Origin: Vibrio splendidus
GTDB taxonomy: Bacteria; Pseudomonadota; Gammaproteobacteria; Enterobacterales; Vibrionaceae
NCBI RefSeq assembly: GCF_003345295.1
Contig: NZ_CP031055.1
Span: 3,038,001-3,102,000, forward strand
Length of the DNA stretch: 64,000 nt
Direction: 5' to 3'
Numbering within the stretch: the first letter of the stretch is position 1; every line of letters starts with the position of its first letter. A program made the position numbers and the translations under genes. Positions 31,508 to 38,191 of the stretch are shown here, in pieces. The notes under the pieces are model-generated. The model searched no databases. It had not been told where the DNA came from and saw only the letters and a program-made list of their open reading frames with translations.

Positions 31508-32297
31508 ACCATTTGCCCCATTGCTTTAAATCGTCGCCAGTCTAGGCACACGAGTGTTGATGTAAAGCCTCAGCCCCTCAAAATTGGATCTTGATTACGC
31601 TTCCACTAAAAAGAGCCTCTTTAGATTGAAGTCGTAACAATTACTATGATGACTATGGCTATTCTTTTAAAACTAGAGCGATTCATCGACAAACTTATTT
31701 AAATTGGCATTAGAGCGTCCAGACTTGAATTTTAGTCACTTCTAACCTATAGACTCCTTATAAAACCCCCATATATCATCAAATACCACACTTGAAAATT
31801 TAAAAAACACCGCACTTAAGGTCAATTATAACAATAACTTAAACAAACAAACCCAGAATTAATAGGGGAATGAAAACACCACATCACTCTAGACTTACAA
31901 AGTAAGTGGCTTGCTTTCTTAAAACCCAACTTTGTCAGGTTTTTTCAAGTCCTCTGTAAAAATTCCTACAAAAATCAATCCGAAAAATTTAAAACGGAAC
32001 AAAATCAAAGCCAGAAACCACCAACCCCTATTAATACAGTTTAACAACCTTTAACAATATAAATTACACAAAATGACCATTACAAAACAATAACTTAAAT
32101 CAAAAATGGATAAACATGAAGCACAACGTATAAAATAAGAACACACCAAAAGACACAGTTAAACACACCCAAACAAGCCAAAAACCAATAGTTTTCTACT
32201 ACTTTTAAAGCTTTCGAAAGTAATTCTTGATCTAAACCTATAAGTAGTGCTATTCTTTAAAACATAGCGAGAGACAACCAAATTTAGGAGTAGTGTT
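31508..32297. other. Long G-poor intergenic region
   Basis: 790 bp with no open frame I would defend. From about 31740 to 32220 the plus strand is A/C-rich and very poor in G (for example 1 G in 32041-32100). A hairpin with a T run (about 31918-31947) looks like a terminator, preceded by a short ORF with AGGGGA before it (31871-31906, 11 codons), so a small transcript is possible. The 3' end holds a promoter for the small ORF at 32298: TTGATC (32227-32232), 18 bp, TATTCT (32251-32256). Confidence 0.5.
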
Positions 32298-32378
32298 ATG
32301 ATTTCATCTTCGCAAAGACAAGGACTTGTAATGATCGCGGTAGTTGTAGGTCTAATGACACTACCGATGATGTACTAA
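32298..32378 (+). CDS. Small hydrophobic protein, 26 residues
   Basis: An ATG with TAGGAG 8 bases upstream opens a 27-codon frame (stop at 32376-32378). The product starts with a polar MISSSQRQG, followed by a hydrophobic stretch VMIAVVVGLMTLPMMY (residues 11-26), like a single membrane helix. A promoter lies 42 bp upstream and a strong terminator 14 bp downstream, so it forms a complete small transcription unit of about 160 nt. I do not recognise a family. It could also be the coding part of a dual-function small RNA. Confidence 0.65.
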   Translation: MISSSQRQGLVMIAVVVGLMTLPMMY

Positions 32379-32391
32379 GCAAGTTACAAAT

Positions 32392-32424
32392 AAAAAAAGG
32401 GACGCCATGAGCGTCCCTTTTTTG
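32392..32424. terminator. Terminator after the small ORF
   Basis: AAAAAAAGGGACGC-CATGA-GCGTCCCTTTTTT: strong stem, A run and T run, usable in both directions between the small ORF and the convergent HEPN-like gene. Confidence 0.9.
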
Positions 32425-32434
32425 TTCAATTTTT

Positions 32435-32809
32435 TCACTTCGAAAACAGATGCAGTGTTAGCACATCCCAGTTCGCATAATAGAAACCCGCGGCTGCTAA
32501 AGTCATTGCCATCATCAGTAAGATCGCAACTCGCCAGATAAAACGACCACTACGTGGAGTCAGCTCCTTCTCACAGTCGTTACACATCATGATGAACTTA
32601 TGTTGGTCTTCCAACTTAGCCTCATGTTCATTGACTACCTTATTACGACACGTTGCGATATAACGCAGCTTGCTCACCATATCGTGCGGTAGCCTTTCTT
32701 CACAGCTTGTTACAAGCTCATGCAATCCTTCGCCTTCGGCATGATATTGAAGCCTCAATAACTTCTCTATATTGCGAGTTCTTGTCACCACTTTTTCAAT
32801 ATCGGTCAT
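32435..32809 (-). CDS. HEPN/DUF4145-like protein with a C-terminal membrane anchor
   Basis: A 124-residue protein from the ATG at 32809, which has GGGAGG upstream; the frame is open to 32830. Residues 1-85 are helical, and the pattern KLRYIATCRNKVVNEHEAKL resembles the DUF4145/HEPN signature; R55-N-K-V-V-N-E-H62 fits the Rx4-6H motif of HEPN ribonucleases. Two Cys near 76-79 and C36 are also present. Residues 92-111 form one transmembrane helix near the C-terminus. The HEPN assignment is by eye and weak; function unknown. Confidence 0.7.
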   Translation of the reverse strand: MTDIEKVVTRTRNIEKLLRLQYHAEGEGLHELVTSCEERLPHDMVSKLRYIATCRNKVVNEHEAKLEDQHKFIMMCNDCEKELTPRSGRFIWRVAILLMMAMTLAAAGFYYANWDVLTLHLFSK

Positions 32810-33053
32810 CTTGGCCCTCCCACTCCACACTATAATTCTAGTCGAGCATTCCCTTATTTTTATACAAATTTACTGATATTTACGTGAGAAAGAGACAATA
32901 AATAACAATGCTTTATCCCAAACAAGCCACTAAATGTGATGTCTGCCGAAAAATAATCAGCTTGGCTTACAACAGTTCACGAATAACAGCTTTAAACACA
33001 TATCCCTATTGCTTGAAAGACTAGAATAACCATCACGACTACATGGAGGTTAT

Positions 33054-33383
33054 ATGCCTAATTCACTCTTTTTTGCCATCTTTGCACTTGCTGGTCTAGC
33101 GGCTTGGGTATTTATTGGTTTCTATCGAAAACACTCGCAAGGTGAAAATGCGCCAGAAAAGAAAGTGAATGTCACGGTGTTAGACAAACAATCCATCGAC
33201 CTTCCTGACGCAGAACCTGGCCAAGAAGATCAAGAGTACTGGATTTACGTTCAACGTGGTGTCGTTGGTCCAAAACGAGAATTCCAAGTCGGCATCCACT
33301 ACTTCCACGCCCTTAACCCTGGCGACAAAGGAACCTTAACCTACAAAGGCGATAAGTTCTTACACTTTGCGTTGAAGCGCTAA
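33054..33383 (+). CDS. yhhM: DUF2500 family protein, YhhM-like
   Basis: A 109-residue protein with one N-terminal membrane helix (about 4-23) and a small beta-rich domain facing the other side, including YHFHAL-like and GDKGTLTYKGDKFL motifs of DUF2500 (E. coli YhhM). Function unknown. GGAGG lies before the ATG. In E. coli yhhM, yhhN, yhhL and rsmD are also neighbours. Confidence 0.85.
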   Translation: MPNSLFFAIFALAGLAAWVFIGFYRKHSQGENAPEKKVNVTVLDKQSIDLPDAEPGQEDQEYWIYVQRGVVGPKREFQVGIHYFHALNPGDKGTLTYKGDKFLHFALKR

Positions 33384-33442
33384 CCCTAGCCGCCTCAACT
33401 TTCTCTTCTAAGCAATCCATCAGAAAGCCTTAGCACCCACCG

Positions 33443-34456
33443 CTAAGGCAATAACCAACGCGTTCTCTCTGACTTAGAGACCAACCAGCTCATCCATAAC
33501 GCGCCAGCTCCGCTGATCACGATCCATAATGGAATAACCCAAGCAGGGTGTCCTTGGTACCAACCGAACTCTTTCATTGGCCACAAGAAAATCGGGTGCA
33601 GCAGATAAATACCTAAGCTGTGTTTACTGATAAAACCAACCACTTGATTGCTCTTCTCAGACAAACCTTCACCATAGTAACGGCACACCATGAACACCAT
33701 GCTCGCCGCTAATACGGTATTCAACGTCTTGTAAGATAACCAACGCCCTACTGTGTACTCTTCTGCTACCAAGCTTGCATCAACCACCATGTAAACCGTG
33801 GTCAGTAACGCTAACCCACCAAGTAACACACTCACGCCGACGGTCATCTTGTTAAGTGGCACAATCTTATACAGCAAGTAACCCAATGGTAAGTAGCCGG
33901 TGTACAACCACAATTCATGGCTCCAAGGGCCATCGATTTTCAATAAGAACAATAACGTAGTGAACAACCATACCGCCGTAAAGGCATAGACCGATCTATC
34001 ACCGTACTTTCTGACCATGATCTGTAAAAAAGGAATCACAAAGTAGAGTGGGATAAAGTAATAAAAGAAGCCAAGGTGATAGTAGGTATAGTGATGATAG
34101 CTATTGAGTAGCACATCCCAACTAACTTCAGCATCAAAGCCCATCGCAGACCAACCCGATAGGTAGGTATAGAACAGCGACCAGACAATGAAAGGGATCA
34201 GCACCTTACCCAGACGACGCTTGAGGTAGTACTTAGCGTCAAACGGGCGCTGATCACTCAGCATCAGAGCACCAGTAATCAAGATGAACACCGGCACCGC
34301 CCAACGACTGAAACCGTTCACCGTAATGGCGGTCAGCCACTCACCGAAAGGAATGGTGCCTAATTCATTCCGATAAGGCGCCAAAACATGAATCGCGATA
34401 ACTGCTATGGCCGCGACACATCGTGCTAAATCAAAAAAGAGAATTCGCTGCTTCAT
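33443..34456 (-). CDS. Acyltransferase 3 family protein, WecH-like
   Basis: A 337-residue integral membrane protein with about ten helices. The N-terminal FFDLARCVAAIAVIAIHV carries the Arg and His typical of membrane O-acyltransferases that modify cell-surface sugars. The pattern is close to WecH (YiaH), the O-acetyltransferase of enterobacterial common antigen, but I see no surface polysaccharide genes nearby, so the acceptor is unknown. It ends in a hairpin (33425-33448) that may act as a weak terminator. Confidence 0.8.
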   Translation of the reverse strand: MKQRILFFDLARCVAAIAVIAIHVLAPYRNELGTIPFGEWLTAITVNGFSRWAVPVFILITGALMLSDQRPFDAKYYLKRRLGKVLIPFIVWSLFYTYLSGWSAMGFDAEVSWDVLLNSYHHYTYYHLGFFYYFIPLYFVIPFLQIMVRKYGDRSVYAFTAVWLFTTLLFLLKIDGPWSHELWLYTGYLPLGYLLYKIVPLNKMTVGVSVLLGGLALLTTVYMVVDASLVAEEYTVGRWLSYKTLNTVLAASMVFMVCRYYGEGLSEKSNQVVGFISKHSLGIYLLHPIFLWPMKEFGWYQGHPAWVIPLWIVISGAGALWMSWLVSKSERTRWLLP

Positions 34457-34496
34457 GTAAATACCTGATTAATATTCAATCATTCTACTATAGCAA

Positions 34497-34532
34497 TAAA
34501 AAAGCTGACCGGAATAAATACCAAGTCAGCTT
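34497..34532 (-). terminator. Terminator after arsJ
   Basis: On the minus strand AAGCTGACTTGG...CCGGTCAGCTTTTTT: eight-pair stem and T run about 95 bp past the arsJ stop. Confidence 0.75.
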
Positions 34533-34563
34533 ACTGTTAAAGGAGAGGCTTATCGCGAATTTA

Positions 34564-34635
34564 GCTCGTGCGGCTTAAGCTTATGCGACTTTCACTCTTA
34601 CAAATGAGGCTCATGCGGTTGAAGCTTATGCCGCT
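34564..34635 (+). repeat. Two imperfect direct repeats, the second overlapping the arsJ 3' end
   Basis: GCTCGTGCGGCTTAAGCTTATGCGACT (34564-34590) and GCTCATGCGGTTGAAGCTTATGCCGCT (34609-34635) match at 22 of 27 bases, 45 bp apart. The second includes the arsJ stop codon, so this looks like a small local duplication of the gene end. Confidence 0.6.
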
Positions 34636-35846
34636 GAGATTTGCGGCACTTTAGGTAAACGCAGAGAGATCACCGTCGTTATCGCTAAGAACGCAAAAGA
34701 TACCCACAGACACGCAGACAAACCGGCCATTTGGAATACCAACCCTGACAAGATAGTGCCAATCAAACGGCCCATTGCATTTGCCATGTAATAGAAACCG
34801 ACATCAAGAGAAACGCCATCGCCTTTCGCATAACTCACAATAAGGTATGAGTGCAGCGATGAATTCACCGCAAAGATGGCACCAAACACCATCAAGCCAC
34901 CGATAATAACGAACTCGGGTTGCCAGCCAATTTGCACCGCATAGGCAATACCTGCAGTCACGATAGCCAACGCCAACGCCCATAATAGCGCTGCATGTCC
35001 ATCAGGCACCTTGCCTTGTGCTTTACCAGTAATCTTAGGTGCAATGCCCTGCACAAAGCCATATGCGATGGTCCAAACCGCTAAGAAGCCACCCACCCAT
35101 GAGTGATCCCATCCAAACACGCTGCCTAGGTAAATCGGCAAAGCAATCACAAACCACACATCACGAGCACCAAACAGGAACATACGCGCAGCAGATAGGA
35201 TGTTGATGGATTCAGACTTAGAGAAGATCTGTTTGAATTTAGGTTTAGTTTTCGCTTTACCCATGTCCGCTTCTAAGCTCACCAAGCTGCCGATGAACAC
35301 TAATGTCAGTACAGCAGCCATCGCAAGCACTGCATATTGGAAACCAATTGTAGAAAGCAGCAAACCACCAATAAAGAACCCAGCACCTTTCAGTGCATTC
35401 TTAGATCCGGTCAGAATCGCAATCCACTTATAAAGCGCACCCTGCTGCTCATCCGGAACCAAGGTTTTGATTGAGCTCTTGGCACTCATCTTATTGAGGT
35501 CTTTAGCAATACCAGACAACGCCTGCGCCGCCATGACCCAAGGAATAGTCAACATTGCGCTTGGCACCGCGAGCATACCCAAGGCGACGACTTGCATCCC
35601 TAACCCGATGTTCATGGTCTTATTGAGCCCAAGACGCGCCCCTAACCAGCCACCGATTAGGTTGGTCACCACACCAAAGAATTCATAGAAAAGGAACAGT
35701 GAGGCGATTTCTAGTGAACTGTAGCCAAGGTCGTAAAAATACAGAACCACCAGCATACGAAGTGCACCATCAGTAATGGTGAAGTTCCAGTAGTTGAAAG
35801 TCACCAACATGTATTGGCGAACGCTCTTACTTAGATTTGAAAACAT
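34626..35846 (-). CDS. arsJ: Organoarsenical efflux MFS transporter ArsJ
   Basis: A 406-residue inner-membrane protein of the major facilitator superfamily with about twelve helices. The N-terminus MLVTFNYWNFTITDGALRM is characteristic of ArsJ, which exports 1-arseno-3-phosphoglycerate; this breaks down outside to arsenate, so the pair GAPDH plus ArsJ acts as an arsenate pump. The GAPDH and an ArsR regulator upstream on the same strand support the assignment. Last gene of the cluster. Confidence 0.9.
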   Translation of the reverse strand: MFSNLSKSVRQYMLVTFNYWNFTITDGALRMLVVLYFYDLGYSSLEIASLFLFYEFFGVVTNLIGGWLGARLGLNKTMNIGLGMQVVALGMLAVPSAMLTIPWVMAAQALSGIAKDLNKMSAKSSIKTLVPDEQQGALYKWIAILTGSKNALKGAGFFIGGLLLSTIGFQYAVLAMAAVLTLVFIGSLVSLEADMGKAKTKPKFKQIFSKSESINILSAARMFLFGARDVWFVIALPIYLGSVFGWDHSWVGGFLAVWTIAYGFVQGIAPKITGKAQGKVPDGHAALLWALALAIVTAGIAYAVQIGWQPEFVIIGGLMVFGAIFAVNSSLHSYLIVSYAKGDGVSLDVGFYYMANAMGRLIGTILSGLVFQMAGLSACLWVSFAFLAITTVISLRLPKVPQISAA

Positions 35847-35871
35847 AACGCTATCTCTGCAATCTAAACAA

Positions 35872-35923
35872 AAAGAGCTTTTGGATCATGATGAGTTCAA
35901 CACTCCAGATATCAAAAGCTCCT
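35872..35923 (-). terminator. Hairpin with T run between the phosphatase gene and arsJ
   Basis: On the minus strand GAGCTTTTGATATC and GATCCAAAAGCTC can pair around a loop of about 23 bases, followed by TTTTTG. It lies inside the cluster, 26 bp before the arsJ start, so it may act as an attenuator that sets the level of arsJ rather than a full stop. Confidence 0.55.
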
Positions 35924-35943
35924 TGTATAACAACAATGGCTTA

Positions 35944-36435
35944 TTAGCTGTTCGCTACGCCATTAATGTATTCAACCTGAATAGGCTTAGTAAATGCGCC
36001 CGGACGAAGTGATTGTACTTCTTGAACAATCTTGCTCAGATCCCAGTTCTTTTCTAGCAATAGGTGTGCAGCGAGTAAACCAGTGCGACCAGAACCGCCC
36101 ATACAGTGCATCGCTACCTTGCCGCCGTTATCAACGATGTTATGTAGCTCAGGGCTAGCCACTTGCCACTTCGCAGCAAAATCAGCACCTGGCGCACAAT
36201 CGTCTTCGATTTCGATTTGGAACCACTGCATGCCTAGTGCTTGCGCTTTCTCGCCTAGCTCAGATACGTTCTTGCTCGCCAGTTCTTCACTGTCTAGAGC
36301 TGTCACAATCGCTTCCACGCCTTGTGCTTTCAGTTGCGCTAGAGATGCATCTAAGTCAGCACCTTTGGTACCTGGACATGGAGTAAGCACTAACGCACCA
36401 GTTTCTAAATCTAGTTGCCATGTTGGATGTGTCAT
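35944..36435 (-). CDS. CX5R phosphatase of the CDKN3/dual-specificity type, in the ars cluster
   Basis: A 163-residue protein from the ATG at 36435 (the frame is open to 36501, but this ATG begins the conserved domain MTHPTWQLDL). It has the Cys-based phosphatase loop HCMGGSGRTG (C111 and R117) and an upstream Asp (D78 or D79) as general acid, so it should be an active cysteine phosphatase of the protein tyrosine/dual-specificity fold. It lies between the GAPDH and arsJ genes. In this cluster it could act on a phospho- or arseno-metabolite; an arsenate reductase is less likely because the arsJ route uses arsenate directly. Role inferred only from context. Confidence 0.82.
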   Translation of the reverse strand: MTHPTWQLDLETGALVLTPCPGTKGADLDASLAQLKAQGVEAIVTALDSEELASKNVSELGEKAQALGMQWFQIEIEDDCAPGADFAAKWQVASPELHNIVDNGGKVAMHCMGGSGRTGLLAAHLLLEKNWDLSKIVQEVQSLRPGAFTKPIQVEYINGVANS

Positions 36436-36480
36436 TGTGTATTCTCTTAAATTCTTATAGAACCAATACTCAAAATAACT

Positions 36481-36588
36481 GGAGTTGCAGCTAGGCAACA
36501 AGTAAGTTCAGCCCTATGAGCATAGGTGTTCTATGTGATTAGGGTGAACTTACGCAGTTAACAACGCTTGCAGCTTCAAGTATGAAGA
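36481..36588 (+). repeat. Palindromic ~105 bp intergenic repeat, copy 1
   Basis: Starts GGAGTTGCAGCTAGGCAACA and ends near CAGCTTCAAGTATGAAG. Its core folds back on itself: GTAAGTTCA...TGAACTTAC outside CCCTATGAGCATAG...CTATGTGATTAGGG. A nearly identical copy in inverted orientation lies at 37618-37722. The copies bracket the GAPDH gene; this one ends 3 bp from its stop codon. It resembles the ERIC/REP class of bacterial repeats, but I do not recognise a named family. Confidence 0.85.
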
Positions 36589-36591
36589 GTA

Positions 36592-37593
36592 TTAAGCTAG
36601 GCCAACTGTACGTACTAGCTCTGCCGTACGTGTCGCGTAACCCATCTCGTTGTCGTACCAAGCGTAGATCTTAACCATGCGCTTACCCACTAACATGGTT
36701 GAGAGTGCATCTACGATGGTTGAACGTTGGTCGCCTTTGTAATCGATAGAAACCAGTGGACGCTCTTCAAAACCAAGAATGCCTTTTAGTTCGTTCTCAG
36801 ACGCTTCTTTCAGCATCGCGTTGACTTCTTCTGCCGTGGTGTCTTGCTTCACTTCAAAGATAATGTCAGTTAGAGACGCATTAGCTAGTGGTACACGAAC
36901 CGCGTGGCCATTGATGCGGTTTTCAAGCTCAGGGAAGATCTCAACAATCGCTTTAGCACTGCCCGTTGTTGTCGGAATAAGGCTCATGCCACATGCACGA
37001 GCACGACGTAAATCTTTATGGGGCGCATCAAGAATAGTTTGCGTATTGGTTAGATCGTGAATAGTGGTGAAAGCTGCATTTTCGATACCCAGCTTCTCGT
37101 TGATCACTTTAACCACTGGCGCGAGACAGTTGGTTGTACAAGATGCTGCGGTTACGATTTTATGTACAGCTGGGTCGAAGATATTGTCGTTCACACCGAC
37201 AACGATGTTTGCAATGCCTTCTTCTTTCACTGGCGCCGATACCACAACGCGCTTCACACCTTGCTCAAGGTATTTATTTAGGAAAGATGCCTTACGGTGA
37301 ACACCGGTCGCTTCAAGGACAACATCGCAACCAGACCAATCGATCGCATCGATGTCGCGCTCTTGCGTAGTTCTAATGCGTTGACCGTTGATGATCATCT
37401 CATCGCCTTCAACCGCGACTTCGTGGTTCCAGCGACCTTGAACCGAATCGAACTCAAGAAGGTGAGCCAATGTCGCGGTGTCGCCAGCCACATCGTTAAT
37501 CTGTACGAACTCGATTTCCGCCCAATCAAACGCTGCGCGAAGTGCTAAACGGCCGATACGACCAAAACCATTAATACCTACTTTGACTGTCAT
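36592..37593 (-). CDS. Glyceraldehyde-3-phosphate dehydrogenase, arsJ-associated
   Basis: A 333-residue enzyme with the NAD-binding GFGRIGR (9-15), the catalytic ASCTTNC with Cys152 and the family C-terminus (WYDNEMGYATRTAELV). Its place directly between an ArsR regulator and arsJ indicates the arsenate-resistance paralogue: with arsenate in place of phosphate it would make 1-arseno-3-phosphoglycerate for export by ArsJ. It is a second, specialised gapdh rather than the housekeeping glycolytic copy, judged by context only. Confidence 0.92.
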   Translation of the reverse strand: MTVKVGINGFGRIGRLALRAAFDWAEIEFVQINDVAGDTATLAHLLEFDSVQGRWNHEVAVEGDEMIINGQRIRTTQERDIDAIDWSGCDVVLEATGVHRKASFLNKYLEQGVKRVVVSAPVKEEGIANIVVGVNDNIFDPAVHKIVTAASCTTNCLAPVVKVINEKLGIENAAFTTIHDLTNTQTILDAPHKDLRRARACGMSLIPTTTGSAKAIVEIFPELENRINGHAVRVPLANASLTDIIFEVKQDTTAEEVNAMLKEASENELKGILGFEERPLVSIDYKGDQRSTIVDALSTMLVGKRMVKIYAWYDNEMGYATRTAELVRTVGLA

Positions 37594-37617
37594 TTTCTGT
37601 TCTCTCAGTTAATTGCT

Positions 37618-37722
37618 TTCATATTTGAAGCCGCAGCGTTGTTGACTGCGTTCACTTACCCTAATCACATAGGACATCTATGCTCATAGGGATAAGTTCA
37701 CTTGTCGCCTAGCTGCAACTCC
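37618..37722 (-). repeat. Palindromic ~105 bp intergenic repeat, copy 2 (inverted)
   Basis: The reverse complement of this segment starts GGAGTTGCAGCTAGGCGACA and runs to GGCTTCAAATATGAA; it matches copy 1 at 36481-36588 along its length with about a dozen differences. It sits between arsR and the GAPDH gene, so it would be in the 5' leader of the GAPDH message and could form a long hairpin there. Confidence 0.85.
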
Positions 37723-37750
37723 AACTATTTCGCAATAAGTTTTAATGTAT

Positions 37751-38092
37751 TTAAACGCAACATTGAGGGCGTGAAGTCATGGCTTCTAAGCGCTCAATAT
37801 CTTGCTGGTATTCAGTTTTCAAACAGTTCGATGCGATAAGGTCGTCAATTAACTTTAGCATCCAACCTGGTAAATCTTGTGACAGGCGGTAAAACACCCA
37901 CTGCCCCTGGCGAACATCAGTCAAAATGCCGTTTGAACGCAACTGCGCAAGATGGCGTGAAACCTTTGGCTGACTTTCTTGCAATGCCTGAGTCAACTCA
38001 CCAACCGATAAGCACTCATTGCGAACTATCAACATTAAGCAACGCACTCGCGTTTCATCGGACAGTAATTTAAAAAATTGGTGAGGAAGCAT
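37751..38092 (-). CDS. arsR: ArsR/SmtB family transcriptional regulator
   Basis: A 113-residue winged-helix repressor (helix-turn-helix about 29-52, SVGELTQALQESQPKVSRHL). The usual CxC arsenic site of the E. coli type is reduced to a single C27; a C-terminal C111-C112 pair (RPQCCV) plus C90 may form the metalloid site instead, as in the subgroup with C-terminal cysteines. It is the first gene of the cluster and has an inverted repeat just upstream, fitting autoregulation. Confidence 0.9.
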   Translation of the reverse strand: MLPHQFFKLLSDETRVRCLMLIVRNECLSVGELTQALQESQPKVSRHLAQLRSNGILTDVRQGQWVFYRLSQDLPGWMLKLIDDLIASNCLKTEYQQDIERLEAMTSRPQCCV

Positions 38093-38102
38093 AATTACAT
38101 AC

Positions 38103-38126
38103 TCATATATGGATATGCATATATGA
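38103..38126. promoter_or_regulatory. Candidate ArsR operator
   Basis: TCATATAT-GGATATGC-ATATATGA, a perfect 8+8 bp inverted repeat starting 11 bp before the arsR start codon, similar in shape to known ArsR-family operators. Confidence 0.75.
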
Positions 38127-38132
38127 TAGGTG

Positions 38133-38164
38133 TAAAAAAACGCACGTCAAGGCGTGCGTTATAA
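38133..38164 (-). terminator. Terminator of the EAL-HDOD gene
   Basis: On the minus strand AACGCACG-CCTTGA-CGTGCGTTTTTTT, a strong stem with T run, which stops transcription before the arsR promoter. Confidence 0.87.
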
Positions 38165-38191
38165 TTGTCATAAAAGTTTAACGAAGATAAA

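Noticed and set aside
31871..31906. 11-codon ORF with a ribosome-binding site before a terminator-like hairpin, which could be a leader peptide.
   Set aside because: It has no amino-acid run typical of attenuators and no downstream biosynthetic gene; kept only as part of the intergenic description.
33425..33448. Hairpin GCCTTAGC-ACCCACC-GCTAAGGC near the acyltransferase end.
   Set aside because: The stem is good but the T run is only three bases; not listed as a terminator.
36481..37722. The inverted repeats as ends of an insertion sequence carrying the GAPDH gene.
   Set aside because: There is no transposase between them and no target-site duplication that I can see; each copy is an independent palindromic repeat.
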